From contig NC_053491.1 in assembly GCF_905171775.1 (NCBI RefSeq), forward strand, positions 134,662,483 through 134,726,482: a stretch of 64,000 bases of DNA, given 5' to 3'. The first letter of the stretch is position 1, and the number at the start of each line of letters is the position of its first letter. A program made the position numbers and the translations under genes. Source of the DNA: Rana temporaria. Taxonomy: Eukaryota; Chordata; Amphibia; Anura; Ranidae. Below the pieces are notes generated by a model that saw only the letters and a program-made list of their open reading frames with translations, searched no databases and was not told where the DNA came from. Positions 23,166 through 34,387 of this stretch are shown one piece after another.

Positions 23166-24049
23166 TTAACCACTTCCATACAGGGCATTTTCACCCCCTT
23201 CCTGCCCAGACCAATTTTTAGTTTTCAGCGCTGTCGCACTTTGAATGACAATTGCGCCGTCGTGCAACATGGTTCCCACAAATAGAGCTTTCTTTTGGTG
23301 GTATTTGATCACCTCTACGGCTTTTATTTTTTGCGCTATAAACAAAAGAAGAGCGACAATTTTGAAAAAAACACAATATCTTTTACTTTTTGATTTAATA
23401 AATATCATAATTAAAAAAAAAAAAAAATTCCCTCAGTTTAGACCGATACATATTCTTCTACATATTTTTGGTAAAAAAATCACAATAAGCGTTTTTGATT
23501 GGTTTGCACAAAAGTTCTAGCGTCTACAAAATAGGGAATAGAATTATGGCATTTTTTTTTTTTACTAGTAATGGCGGCGATCTGCGATTTTTATTGTGAC
23601 CGTGACATTGCGGTGGACATATCAGACATATCAGACACTTTTGACACATTTTTGGGAGCATTCACATTTACACAGCGATTAGTGCTATAAAACTGCACTG
23701 ATTACTGTGTAAATGTAACTGGCAGGGAAGGGGTTAACACTAGGGGGCGCTGAAGGGGTAAAATATGTTCCCTAAAGTGTGTTCTAACTGTAGGGGGGGG
23801 GGGACTCACAAGGGGAGGAGATCGATGTGTGTTCCTCTGTACTGGGAACACACATCAGTCTCCTCACTGCTGACAGGACAAGGATCTGTGTGTTTACACA
23901 CAGATCCATGGTTCTGTCATGATTGCGGGCAATCGCAGGTGCCCGGTGGACATCGTGGCCGCCGGGCACGCGCACCGGGTCATCCGGTTTGAAAGGGGAG
24001 AAGTTCCCGCCAACGTCATTTTACAATGACTCGGTAGGGAAGTGGTTAA
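23166..24049 (+). mobile_element. TTAA-flanked MITE (family A), full length
   Basis: TTAACCACTTCCATACAGG at the left and AGGGAAGTGGTTAA at the right. Internal ATAGAGCTTTCTTTTGGTGG and GCGCTATAAACAAAAG blocks are shared with the other family A copies. The 3' third has a duplicated GTGTGTTCC / GGAACACAC inverted pair. Confidence 0.8.
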
Positions 24050-24118
24050 TCATTAGACGAGGTGACTACATTTTAGGCTTTTTTCCCTTGTGATCTGGAC
24101 CATAACACAACTCCTGTA

Positions 24119-24350
24119 TTAACCACTTAAGACCCGGACCTTTATGCAGGTAAAGGACCTGGCCAGTTTTTGCGATTCGGCACTGCGTCGCTTTAACTGA
24201 CAATTGCGCGGTCGTGTGATGTGGCTCCCAAACAAAATTGGCGTCCTTTTTTTCCCACAAATAGAGCTTTCTTTTGGTGGCATTTGATCACCTCTGCGTT
24301 TTTTATTTTTTGCGCTATAAACAAAAATAGAGCGACAATTTTGAAAAACT
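24119..24350 (+). mobile_element. Family A MITE, 3'-truncated
   Basis: TTAACCACTTAAGACCCGG start and the GACAATTGCGCGG block match the copy at 1979. It stops at GAGCGACAATTTTGAAAAAC, where the next TTAA-flanked fold-back begins. Confidence 0.78.
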
Positions 24351-24691
24351 TTAACCACTTAAGGACCGCCTCCTGCAGATATACGTCGACAGAATGGCAC
24401 GGCTGGGCACAAGCATGTACCTGTACGTCCTCTTTAAGTGCCCAGCCGCGGGTCACGGCCCGGTCCAAAGCTCCGTGACCATGGCCATGGGACCCGCGGC
24501 CCCGATCGCCGCGGGAGTCCCGCGATCGGTCCCCGGAGCTGAAGAATGGGGAGAGCTGTGTGTGTTCGGTCCAGGCTGTGCGCCCCCGACCCACGGCTGG
24601 GCACTTAAAGAGGACGTACAGGTATGTGCTTGTGCCCAGCCGTGCCATTCTGCCGACGTATATCTGCAGGAGGCGGTCCTTAAGTGGTTAA
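24351..24691. mobile_element. Fold-back derivative of family A ends
   Basis: TTAA at both borders. The left arm CCACTTAAGGACCGCCTCCT is an exact inverse of the right arm AGGAGGCGGTCCTTAAGTGG. Complementarity continues for roughly 110 bp with few mismatches (through GGCACGGCTGGGCACAAGCA). The whole could fold as one hairpin. It is made only of family A terminal sequence. Confidence 0.82.
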
Positions 24692-24764
24692 AGTGCCCCT
24701 ACTCTAGATGAAGGAGAAACAGAGACACATTTGGACAGCAGCATGATCAGTCTGGGGGAAGGTT

Positions 24765-25118
24765 AGTGTTGCACACAACCATTTTTCTCGGCAGGAAAAA
24801 AAAACGTTTCCCCGACTTGATTCCTCTCCAGCCTGACTTGCATACACACGTTCATGCAAAAAACGTCCGACCACCCTTTGGGCGCCACCCTTTGGGCTGC
24901 ATACTTGATTCTGAGCATGCACATTTTTTTTCCCTTAGAAAAGCAATCACACGACTGACGGGAAACACAACAAGAAAAAAGAGAGCTGGTTTAAAAAAAA
25001 TTGCGGCCAGTTTTTTCGTCGAGAAAACTGCTAGGGAGCATACAGATGACTGGTTTTCACGACCAATATAAAAAATGGCAGTTTTATCGTCGTGGAAACT
25101 GGTCATTTGTATAAGGCA
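24765..25118. mobile_element. Family C-like MITE, degraded left end
   Basis: The right end GGTCATTTGTATAAGGCA and left sequence TTGCACACAACC are weak versions of the family C ends. Internal GCATACTTGATTCTGAGCATGC and TTTCGTCGAGAAAACTGCTAG match the copy at 25888-26280 in the opposite orientation. Confidence 0.65.
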
Positions 25119-25229
25119 TTAGATGCAGATCAGATTAAGATACACTAAAAAATTGAGACCGAACTTCAGCTTCAGCACTTTTTGGGCATTTAGAGAATTT
25201 TCTTTTGGGATAAAGCTAACCACTGTGAG

Positions 25230-25716
25230 CAGGGGTCAAGTCCTGGGGAAAAAAGTGTGGGAACTCCCACCCAAGATCCACTTCCCCACCAAAAAAAATG
25301 ATACGCTCATATGCATAATTTTTTTTTTTTTTGATCCACTGTAACTTAGTAATCCTTTATGTTACTGCCCGCTTCCTGTATGTAGAAAGAACTTTCTTTC
25401 TAAATCCCGCGATAACTTTCAACAGGCCTCCGCAATGTGTCCTGGGAACAATGACAAAAGCTCCCAGGAGACATTGCAGCATCAATGAATCCATATACAG
25501 GAAGCGGCCAGTAACATAAAGGATTACTAAGTTACAGTGGATCAAAAAAAAACAAACATGCGGTTTAGTAATTATGCATATGAGCGTATCATCGCCGCGT
25601 GCATCGCCGTTTAGTGAAGCCTGGGCGGCTCGAGTCCTGCTAAGGGAACAGCGTTCCTGCTTTGAAAAAAGTGGAGGGACGCAGTTCCTGCGCATTCCCA
25701 CAGGACTCGAGCCCTG
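25230..25716. mobile_element. hAT-type MITE with exact 8-bp duplication
   Basis: Ends CAGGGGTCAAGTCCTGGGG and CAGGACTCGAGCCCTG are inverted. ACTGTGAG is duplicated at 25222-25229 and 25717-25724. A large inner palindrome pairs TACTTAGTAATCCTTTATGTT-like arms (about 25300-25385 against 25490-25592). Confidence 0.85.
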
Positions 25717-25887
25717 ACTGTGAGCATCCCTGTCAGTTTTACATGTTTGTTCTCAACACTCTAACTGATACATCTGCAGGAAAGAATGTTCTGTTGAAAA
25801 ACAACAGATTGAATGGCAAGATCAGGTGTAAATAAAAGAAAGGAAGTAAAAAAATAGAAAGAAACTAAATGCAGCTATCACACCTTA

Positions 25888-26280
25888 TGCCTTGTACACA
25901 CGCCCGTTTTTCACAGTCGTGTGCATGCTCCCTAGCAGTTTTCTCGATGAAAAAACTGGCCAAAAAAAATTGAAACCAGCTCTCTTTTTTCTTGTCGTGT
26001 TTCCCGTCAGTCTTTTTCGCGGACGCGTGTATGGTTTTCCGAGGGGGAAAAAACGTGCATGCTCAGAATCAAGTATGCAGCCCAAAAGCAGCCCAAAGGG
26101 TGGCGCCATTTGAAAGAAACTTCCCCTTTATAGTCCCGTCGTACGTGCTGTACGTCACCGTGCTTTGGTCGGACTTTTTTTGCATGAACGTGTGTATGCA
26201 AGTCAGGCTGGAGAGGAATCACGTCGGGAAAAAATTCATTTTATTTTCCTGATGAGAAAAATGGTTGTGTGTACGAGGCA
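25888..26280. mobile_element. Family C PIF/Harbinger-like MITE
   Basis: Ends TGCCTTGTACACACGCC and GTGTGTACGAGGCA, flanked by TTA (25885-25887) and TAA (26281-26283). Contains GCATGCTCAGAATCAAGTATG and the GTACGTCACCGTGCTTTGG block typical of the family. Confidence 0.82.
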
Positions 26281-26694
26281 TAAGAATTGGTAAGCTGCAT
26301 TATTATAGTTGTATTGTTTTCTTTTGTGTTTAATACCACTTTTTTTTAAATTGGGTGTACATAGGGGTAGTTCCACTGTAGTGTTACACCTGTAGGAGCC
26401 ACATGATTACTGTACTGATCTTCCCAAACCTCTGCTCTGCAGCAAGGCACACAACAGGCTCATTTACTCTTTCTTCAAGGACCAGTCTAGGGGATGTTGT
26501 TTTTTTGTTTTTTGTTTTTTTGGAGAACTTGAATAGGGTTGAGGGAAGTGGTTGGATACTCCAAAGATAAGGACTATGTACAACTTGAGGACTTGCTATT
26601 CCCTTTTGGGCAAGCTATAATGAACTCAGGCTGAAGTCCATTGTTTGTTACAAGCCCAAAGTAGTATTTACTGAGTCACAAGAGCAAAGTCTCT
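26281..26694. other. Unassigned sequence
   Basis: No supported gene or repeat boundary; a T/G-rich stretch (TTTTTTTGTTTTTTGTTTTT) lies near 26500. Confidence 0.5.
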
Positions 26695-27742
26695 TTAACC
26701 ACTTTAAGACCGTGCCTGTTTTTCAGACTCAGTATTTACATGTTAAAAACAATTTTTTTTTGCTAGAAAATTATTTAGAACCCCCAAACATTATACATTT
26801 TTTTCCTAACACCCTAGAAAATAAAATGTAAGTCATTGCAATACTTTTTTACACTCCATATTTGTGCAGCGGTCTTACAAGCACAATTTTTTGGGAAAAA
26901 AAACACTTTTTTTAATAAAAAAATAAGACAACAGTAAAGTTAGCCCACTTTTTTTTATATTGTAAAAGATAATGTTATGCTGAGTAAATTGATACCCAAC
27001 ATGTCACGCTTCAAAGTTGCGCCCACTTGTGGAATGGCTTCAAACTTTTACCCTTAAAAATCTCCATAGACAACGCTTTAAAAAATTCTACAGGTTGCAT
27101 GTTTTGAGTAACAGAGGTCATCTAGAGCTAGAGTTATTGCTCTCGTTCTAGCGATCGCGGCGATACCTCACATGTGTGGTTTGAACACCGTTTTCATATG
27201 CAGGCCCTACTCACGTATGCGTTCACTTTTGCGTGCGAGCTCGTCGTGACGGGGCGCTTTAAAAAAAAGTTTTGTTTTTTCGTATATATATTTTACTTGA
27301 TTTTATTGATTTTAAAACTGTTTAAAAAAAAAGTCGGTCACTTTTATTCCTATTACAAGGAATGTTAACATCCCTTGTAATAGGAAAAAGTATGACAGGT
27401 CCTCTTAAATATGAGATCTGGGGTCAAAAAGACCTTCAGGTTTCATATTTGGACTAAAATGCAATTAAAAATAAAAATGAAAAATGTTGTCATTTGAAAA
27501 AATTACAACAAAAAAAGTCCCTTTAAGACGTATGGGTGGAAGTGATGTTTTGACGTCGCTTCCGCCCTGCAGTGATATGGAGACGGGTGGGGGCCATCTT
27601 CCCCTCAATCACCTCCAGACACAACAAGGGACAGTACCGGATCGCCTCCGCCGCTACCGACGGCTCCGGTAAGCGGCGGAGGGCACTGGAGATCAGCGCC
27701 TCTCCCACCGCTGATAAAAGCGATCTTGCGGCAAATCCGCTG
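26695..27742 (+). mobile_element. TTAA-bordered interspersed element (family B), 3' end unclear
   Basis: Starts TTAACCACTTTAAGACCGTG, resembling family A ends, but the interior differs: TAACATCCCTTGTAATAGG with an inverted partner CCTATTACAAGGAATGTTA, then GCTTCCGCCCTGCAGTGAT and CCGCTGATAAAAGCGATC. Probably another member of the same transposon superfamily. No right terminal repeat was found. Confidence 0.5.
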
Positions 27743-27924
27743 CAGAGGTGTCAAACACAAGGCCGGCGGCCCGAATCCGGCCCTCCAGGCCATTTCATGT
27801 GGCCCTTGCACCTCTCCTGCAGCTGCAGGAGAGCTCAAGTCCTCCTCTGGTCCTCCTCCAGACCCTTTACTTTCTGCTTTTAAGCAATGCATCCAGCTTC
27901 TTCCCAGCAGAAGCATAAGGAAAA
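27743..27924. mobile_element. Possible hAT end fragment
   Basis: CAGAGGTGTCAAACACAAGG and the CCGGCGGCCCGAATCCGGCCC run resemble a CAG-type hAT terminus. Only one end is visible before the fold-back at 27925. Confidence 0.35.
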
Positions 27925-28404
27925 TATTTTTCCCTAAATAGCTTCCTTTACCTTAGTGCAGTCCTCCTTCACTTACCTCATCCTTTCATTTTGCTTTTAA
28001 ATGTCCTTATTTCTTCTGAGAAATCCTCACTTCCTGTTCTTCTGTCTGTAACTCCACACAGTAATGCAAGGCTTTCTCCCTGGTGTGGAGAAAGCCTCTT
28101 GAGGGGGGAGGGGGCGAGCAGGCAAGTCAGGACACTCTCTACTTTGCAGATAGAGAAAGGAGCTGTGTGTTAGTGGGTGTCCTGACACTCCTGCTCACCC
28201 CCTCAAGAGGCTTTCTCCACACCAGGAAGAAAGCATTGCATTACGGTGTGGAGTTACAGACAGAAGAACAGGAAGTGAGCATTTCTTAGAAGAAATAAGG
28301 AAATTTAAAAGCAAAATCGAAGGATGAAGTAAGTGAGGGAGGACTGCACTAAGGTAAAGGAAGCTATTTAGGGAAAAACATTTTTTCCTTTACAACCCCT
28401 TTAA
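27925..28404. mobile_element. Fold-back MITE (family Y), left-truncated
   Basis: The left arm (CTAAATAGCTTCCTTTACC, CTTCCTGTTCTTCTGTCTG, GGTGTGGAGAAAGCCTCTTG) is repeated as its inverse on the right. The arms are over 200 bp and nearly identical. The right end is CCTTTACAACCCCTTTAA. An intact copy is at 51637-52147. Confidence 0.82.
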
Positions 28405-28427
28405 TGATAGCACTGTGCACTTGGCAA

Positions 28428-29320
28428 AGAAATCCTCACTTCCTGTTCTTCTGTCTGTAACTACACACCGTAATGCGAGGCTTTCTCTCTGGTGTGGAGA
28501 AAGCCTCTTGAGGGGGCGAGCAGGAGTGTCAGGACGCCAACTAACACACAGCTCCTTTCTCTATCTGCAAAGTAGAGAGTGTCCTGACTCTCCTGCTCTC
28601 CCCTCCCCCCTCAAGAGGCTTTCTCCACACCAGGGAGAAAGCCTCGCATTACGGTGTGTAGTTAAAGCGGTGGTTCACCCTCCTTAACAACAGTGCAGCA
28701 TTACATTCGGCATAGTAGCGCGAGCTACAGTATGCCTGTCTGTATTTTTTTATCTCCGTACTCACTGTGCTATTGTACATTCAAGATTCCGACTCCCGCG
28801 GGGAATGGGCGTGCCTATGGAGAGGAAGGATGATTGACGGCCGGCTCTGGCACGTCACGCTCCCCGAAGACAGCCGGAGTAGGTCTCGGCTCTTCACGGC
28901 GCCTGCGCACAGGCTATGCGCAGGCGTCGTGAAGAACCAAGCCTATTTCGGCTATTTCCGGAGAAGCGTGACATGCCAGGGCCGGCCGTCAATCACCTTC
29001 TCTCTCCATAGGAACGCCCATTCCCCGGAATCTTCAATGTACAATAGCACAGTGAGTACCGGGATAAAAAAATACAGACAGGCATACTGTAGCTCGCGCT
29101 ACTATGCCGAATTTAATGCTAGAGGAAAAAAAAATTTTTTTTTTTTTTATATAGGGTGAACCCCCGCTTTAAAGACAGAAGAACAGGAAGTGAGGATTTC
29201 TCAGAAGAAATAAGGACATTTAAAAGCAAAATGAAAGGGTGAGGAAAGTGAAGGAGGACTGCACTAAGGTAAAGGAAGATATTTAGGAAAACATTTTTTT
29301 TACCTTTACAACCCCTTTAA
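28428..29320. mobile_element. Family Y fold-back, second copy, split by nested element
   Basis: Starts inside the left arm (AAATCCTCACTTCCTG) right after TGATAGCACTGTGCACTTGG, and ends CCTTTACAACCCCTTTAA. The arm sequence is interrupted at GTGTAGTTAA / TTAAAGACAGAAG by a TTAA element at 28662-29172. Confidence 0.8.
28662..29172. mobile_element. Nested TTAA-flanked fold-back (AGCGGTGGTTCACCC ends)
   Basis: Ends TTAAAGCGGTGGTTCACCC and GGGTGAACCCCCGCTTTAA. The long arms (GCGCGAGCTACAGTATGCC, ACAATAGCACAGTGAGTAC and GGAATGGGCGTGCC/GGAACGCCCATTCC) pair throughout. Removing it and one TTAA restores the host fold-back, so TTAA is the target. Confidence 0.85.
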
Positions 29321-29721
29321 ACTAGAACTTCCACTTTCTTGACTAGAGGTCATTCATGCCTAAATGCTCAGACCATACGAAACATTATCCAAATGCTTTG
29401 ATTAACTTCAAATGAATAGTTATAGTCAAAACACATACACTAGCTCAGTATATTATAAGATACGATTTGCAATCATTTATAGCTTATCACTGAAGTTTGG
29501 TGGCTTTCTGCAGACATTAATAAAGTAATGCATCTAGAGAAACATAGCAACCATAGAGTAAACACGTTTGAGCCAAGTGTACACAATTTCTTATTGGGCA
29601 CTTGCTACAACTATGTACATAGTACACTAATATGTTTGTTTTAGATCAGTTACGAAAAGAGCAGCAGTGTGTCGCACAAAAAGGAAAGAAAGGAACATCT
29701 ATCAAGAAATCATTTGCTTAG
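29321..29721 (+). other. Sequence upstream of the cadherin start codon
   Basis: Apparently single-copy AT-rich DNA. It may contain the promoter and 5' untranslated sequence of the cadherin gene. I see no clear TATA box, CpG island or upstream exon, so the transcription start is not placed. In-frame stop TAG is immediately before the first ATG. Confidence 0.4.
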
Positions 29722-29794
29722 ATGAAGAGTATGGGTAGCACTGATAACATGATGTCTCCACAGAAATGTGTTACAATTCTTTTCCTATTTATAG
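29722..29794 (+). CDS. Cadherin-related gene, exon 1: start codon and signal peptide
   Basis: The open frame begins MKSMGSTDNMMSPQKC and ends in the hydrophobic core VTILFLFIG, which continues with IS in exon 2. That pattern fits an ER signal peptide. The donor is ATAG|GTAAGT, phase 1. Four in-frame ATGs are possible (29722, 29731, 29749, 29752). The second has the best context (A at -3, G at +4), and the fourth gives the most compact signal peptide, so the true start is unsettled. TAG directly precedes the first ATG. The frame joins exon 2 without a stop. Whether a non-coding upstream exon exists cannot be told. Confidence 0.72.
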
Positions 29795-30195
29795 GTAAGT
29801 TTCAGTATAAAAAAAATCTTCTTTTTAATTTAGGATTAAACTGTTCACTGCTATACCGATTGCACATTTACAGAATTAGAAGCAGAGTAATGTAGTTTGC
29901 TTAGTTGCATGTTCTAGATGAGTGTTATGCTGTGTGCACTGTCAGCTGATATAAATATTCATGTTAAAGTGTCTGTCATATATGAATGCAGATAATTGCT
30001 GGTGTCAAACTTTGCACAAAGTAACTGTACCATATGGCCTGAGGTGTTCAAAATGCAGGGGTGAAAAAAAAAAAAACTAAGTTGTCAGGCTTATACTACA
30101 TGTGTCTATGTTATACTGAGTAAAGATGTTTGTACATTTGTCTTGGAAAGGGATACCATATACATGGATATACTGTAGGCACGAGTGTCTGCTCC
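29795..30195 (+). other. Start of intron 1, no further feature
   Basis: AT-rich intronic sequence with no recognisable repeat end or frame. Intron 1 as a whole runs from 29795 to 34237. Confidence 0.55.
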
Positions 30196-30808
30196 ATAGG
30201 GCAGGGGGGGGCAATTGACCCCCCCCCCTGGAAAATCGAGAAGGTGTTGAAGAGCCTCGCGGCCACGGGCTGTCTGAATGGTCCCAGGCCGGATGTCACA
30301 CAGACACAGCGAGCAGAGTGAAGCTGCCTCCCCCTCCAGTGTTTATGTGTACACAGGGGGAGGGGACCTGCTGTGACCCGGCCGTGCTGATGGCTGATCT
30401 GAGGTACTAAATAGGATGGGGGAGGAGAGGTCCGTCTGTGCTGAAGGGGGGGTTTGTGCTGAATGGGGGACCATCTGTGCTGAGGGGGGGGGTCTGTGCT
30501 GAATAGAGGGGTCTGTGCTGAAGGGGGGGTCTGTGCTGAAGGGGAGTCTGTACATTCTCTAGGCTATATTTATATGGGCATGGAGTGAAGCTGAATTATC
30601 TCAAGAGCTATTTCACACTGCCAACTGGCCGCGTTATCGGTAAAGCGCTGCTAAAAAGTGCCGCTTTACCATCGTTTTAGCTGCGCTATTCGGCCGATAG
30701 CGGGGTGCTTTTAACCCCTGCCAGCGTTTGAAGAAAGGGTTAAATGTGTATCGCGGAAGTGCCCCCCCCCCCCCCCCTGAAAAAATTTCAGCGGACGCCC
30801 ATGACTGT
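30196..30808. mobile_element. G-run repeat with GGCGTCCGCTGAAATTTT terminus
   Basis: The right edge is the inverse of the terminus at 21318 (AAAATTTCAGCGGACGCCC). The left edge is near GGGCAGGGGGGGGCAATTG. Contains a short GGGGGTCTGTGCTGAA tandem array at about 30430-30550. Non-coding. Confidence 0.55.
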
Positions 30809-31084
30809 AGGTAGTTTATTATGCTTTAGCTTTATTTATAAAAGTTTATTCTGCTTTAAAAAACATTTGAAAAAGTATTAAACTATTCAAAACATAACAG
30901 ATCTTGATAATGAAACATCTTTGTGATGGTTCCCGTTGTATCATGAGGGCATGTTCACATTATGTTCAAATACCTGTGCTTTTCTTCACTGGATGAACAC
31001 AGGTGGCTGCAATGACACATATAATATAATAGTGTCATGTTCACACTTTACAGTAACACACATATGCATTCAAAAGATGTGCAT

Positions 31085-31281
31085 TTAGTCATATAAGCCC
31101 CAGACCATTTTGTAGCTAAAGGACCAGGCCCCTTTTTGCAATTCGGCACTGCTTTAACTGACAATTGCGCGGTCGTGCGACATGGCTCCCAAACAAAATT
31201 GGCGTCCTTTTTTCCTTTGATCACCTCTACGGTTTTTATTTTTTGTGCTATAAACAAAAATAGAGTGACAATTTTGATTTG

Positions 31282-31321
<40 letters not shown>

Positions 31322-32050
31322 CAATATTTTTAACTTTTTGCTATAATAAATATCCCCCAAAAATATATAAAAAAACATTTTTTTCCCTCAGTTTTCTTCT
31401 ACTTATTTTTGATAAAAAATTGCAATAAGCGTTTATTGATTGGTTTGCACAAAATTTATAGCGTTTAGAAAATAGGGGATAGTTTTATGGCATTTTTATT
31501 AATATTTTTTTTACTACTAATGGCGGCGATCAGCGATTTTTTTCGTGACTGCGACATTATGGCGGACACATCGGACACTTTTGACAAATTTTTGGGACCA
31601 TTGTCATTTTCACAGCGAAAAGTGCTATAAAAATGCACTGATTACTGTGAAAATTACAATGGCAGTGAAGGGGTTAACAACTAGGGGGTGCTGTAGGGGT
31701 TAAGTGTGATCTCATGTGTATTTCTAACTGTAGGGGGGCGGGGCTGAACGTGTGACGTCAGTGATCGTCATTCCCTATAACAGGGGACAGACGATCACTG
31801 ACATTGCCACAGAGAAGAACGGGGAAGGTTTGTTTACACACACCTCTCCCCGTTCTTCAGTGCCTGTGACCAGATCGCGTGACACCCGCAGCGATCGGGT
31901 CCGCAGGTTTCACGGCCACGGTCATGGAGCTTCGGACCGGGTCGCGAGCGTGCCGCCGGCGACGCGCTCGCGACCCATGGCTGGGCTCCTAAAGAGGACG
32001 TATGAATACGTCCATGTGCCCAGCCGTGCCATTCTGTCGACGTATGGCCA
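31085..32050 (+). mobile_element. Family A MITE, both ends lost
   Basis: Internal blocks TTTAACTGACAATTGCGCGG, ATGGCTCCCAAACAAAATTGG and GTGCCCAGCCGTGCCATTCT match family A in order. It is interrupted by a (TA)n run at 31286-31321. The CCACTTAAG ends are missing. Confidence 0.75.
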
Positions 32051-32176
32051 TTCCTTCAGACCGCATGCACAGATGACGTCATTAGCCCAGTAAACAGTAA
32101 ATATCTCCAAAACGGTGCAAGTTTAGGAGATATTTACAGTACCTATAGGTAAGCCTTATTGTAGGCTTACCTATAG

Positions 32177-33059
32177 CAGGGGTGTCCAAACTTTTTTCAA
32201 AGAGGGCCAGATTTGATTAAGTGAACATGCGTGAAGGGCCGACTATTTTGCCTGACATTCTTTGAACGATTAAAATTCTGCCTAAGTGTGTTCGTCTGAG
32301 CACTAATACACGGCCCAACAAGAATTCTCTTGCCTTTGTGGCTGTGTGGGGTGAAGAGATGAGCTTGGGCGTGTTATTTGGATCTACTGTATATATTTTA
32401 TTTATGGCCCCAATGAATCCCAGAGCGCTGCTTAGGACTAAGGATGAGCTTGGGCGTGTTATTTGGATATACCGTATTTATCGGCGTATAACACTCACAG
32501 GCTTACCATTGCCATGTATGCAGCCTCACCATTGCCATGAATGCAGCCTTACAATTGCCATAAATGCAGCCTTACCATTGCAACCAATGCAGCCTTACCA
32601 TTGCAACCAATGCAGCCTCACATGTGCCATAAATGCAGCCTCACATGTGCCATAAATGCAGCCTTACCATTGCCATCAGTGCAGCCTGAACGATGCCCAT
32701 CTGCAGCCTCGGAGGGCAGAGGGAGGGGGCGGGACGAGTGCCAACAGATTACAAACAGGAGAATGCCTTGTTTATCCTGTGGCCTCTTAAATAGACAGAA
32801 CAGTCGTCCAATGGCATCCCAGGAGACGGGACTTACAATACAGACGCTGCTGAGTAAACAGGAGATTCTATTCATGTAATCTGACGGCGCTTGTCCTGCC
32901 CCCTCCCTGTCCCCTCCAAGGCTGCGCCAATAAATACAGTATATATCTTTTGTGCCCTGGGGGCCACAAACAATATATACATCCAAATCCCCAGGGGGGC
33001 CATATTAAATCAACAGGGGGGCCGCATTTGGCCCCCGGGCCTGACTTTGGACATGCCTG
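32177..33059. mobile_element. Non-autonomous hAT-type element, copy 2
   Basis: Ends CAGGGGTGTCCAAACTTTT and CTGACTTTGGACATGCCTG match the copy at 84-942. The exact 8-bp duplication is ACCTATAG at 32169-32176 and 33060-33067. Its minisatellite (about 32505-32690) has eight units against three in copy 1. It is inserted in an ACCTATAGGTA palindrome that belongs to an older repeat (about 32090-32176 and 33060-33105). Overlapping frames of 105-122 codons are not genes. Confidence 0.9.
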
Positions 33060-33224
33060 ACCTATAGGTACAAACATTAGAGGAAAGTTTACTTCCTCTT
33101 TAAGTGCAACATGTTTGCATTTTATCGCACAGGAACGCACACAAGCATGTGTAAATGTGCATACATGCACCGAACTGCAATGTACCTCTCATCCACAACA
33201 ATTTGGTCAGAAAAAAAAATGACT

Positions 33225-34020
33225 TTAACCACTTGAGAGCCGCGCTATAGACGAAAGACGTCCACAGCGTGGCTCTCAACTGCCGGGTGGACGTCCCTGG
33301 ACGTCCTTTTATGTGCATTCCCCGCGCGCGCCGCTGGGGGCACGTAGCGGGGAAAAACTGTGCATGGCGCATCGCTGAGGTGCCGACGTGCGTGCCTGGC
33401 GGCAGCGATGTCCGCCAGGTGCCCTCTATCGGCAGTGACAGCAGGGAAGTAAAGCTCTGTGTGAAAATCAGTGCATATTTATAGCACTGTTCACTGTATA
33501 AATGTGAATGGTCCCAAAATAGTGTCAAAAGTGTCCGATATGTCCACCGCCTGACAAAAAAAATCGCAGATCGCCGCCATTACTAGTAAAAAATTAAAAA
33601 TAAATCATAAATCTATCCCCTATTTTGTAGGGGCTATAACTTTTGTGCAAACCAATCAATGTACGCTTATTGCGATTTTTTTTTAATAAAAATATGTAGA
33701 AAAATACGTATCGGTCTAAAACTGAGGAAAAAAATATATTTTTTTAACAAAAATTGGGATATTATTATAACAAAAAATATTGTGTTTTTTTTTCAAATTT
33801 TTTTGTCTTTTTTTATTTATAGCGTAAAAATTAAAATACGCAGAGATGATCAAATACCACCAAAAGAAAGCTCTATTTGTGGGGAAAAAAATGATAACAA
33901 TATAATTTGGGTACAGTGTTGTATGACCGCGCAATTGTCATTCAAAATGCGTCAGCCCTGAAAGCTGAAAATTGGTCTGGGCAGGAAGGGGGTTTAAGTG
34001 CCCAGTAATGAAGTAGTTAA
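33225..34020 (-). mobile_element. TTAA-flanked MITE (family A), reverse orientation
   Basis: TTAACCACTTGAGAGCCGC at the left, AATGAAGTAGTTAA at the right. The TACCACCAAAAGAAAGCTC and GACCGCGCAATTGTCATTC blocks read in reverse. It lies about 220 bp upstream of exon 2. Confidence 0.78.
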
Positions 34021-34237
34021 ATAAAGAGAACTATGCAGAAAAATATGCATAAACGTGCATAAAAAATACCCAAAACATGCATAAAAATGCACATGGATGT
34101 GTGTAAATATGCAGAAACGCATGTGACTGTAGGGCCACCAGAGATGCATTTTTATAGCTTTTTATGTGCATTTATTGTATGGGTGGGCCCCCAAGTCTTT
34201 GGTGGTGTATAGTCAAAGTATTCTTTTTAACTTTCAG

Positions 34238-34387
34238 GAATATCTCAAAGGACATCTGCAATTGACTTGAGCCCAGCCAGTCCCATTAACACAAATGAAG
34301 GAAGAACAACCAATCAAGTCATTACCAGAGCATCTGGATGTAACAGATATGAACCTATTAATAATAGGGCATTTGCAATTGACACAT
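34238..34387 (+). CDS. Cadherin-related gene, exon 2: mature N terminus and start of repeat EC1
   Basis: Acceptor CTTTCAG|GA and donor ACAT|GTAAGT give phase 1 at both ends; 150 bp. The residues include GISQRTSAIDLSPAS (end of the signal peptide and mature N terminus), then INTNEGRTTNQVITRASGC and ending NNRAFAIDT. The FAID-T followed by FSGVI in exon 3 is the cadherin F-x-I-D-x-x-(S/T)-G-x-I strand motif. The stretch between the likely repeat start and FAID is only about 25 residues, shorter than the usual 40-50, so EC1 is compact, or a phase 1-1 exon has been missed in the 8.1-kb intron that follows. The repeat carries a cysteine in its first half. Confidence 0.82.

Noticed and set aside
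24193..24648. 151-codon minus-strand frame and similar frames containing a KKDANFVWEP-type sequence
   Set aside because: The same peptide-like string recurs wherever family A elements occur (near 2000, 6010, 24100, 31150), in different contexts and broken differently, so it is a shadow of the MITE.
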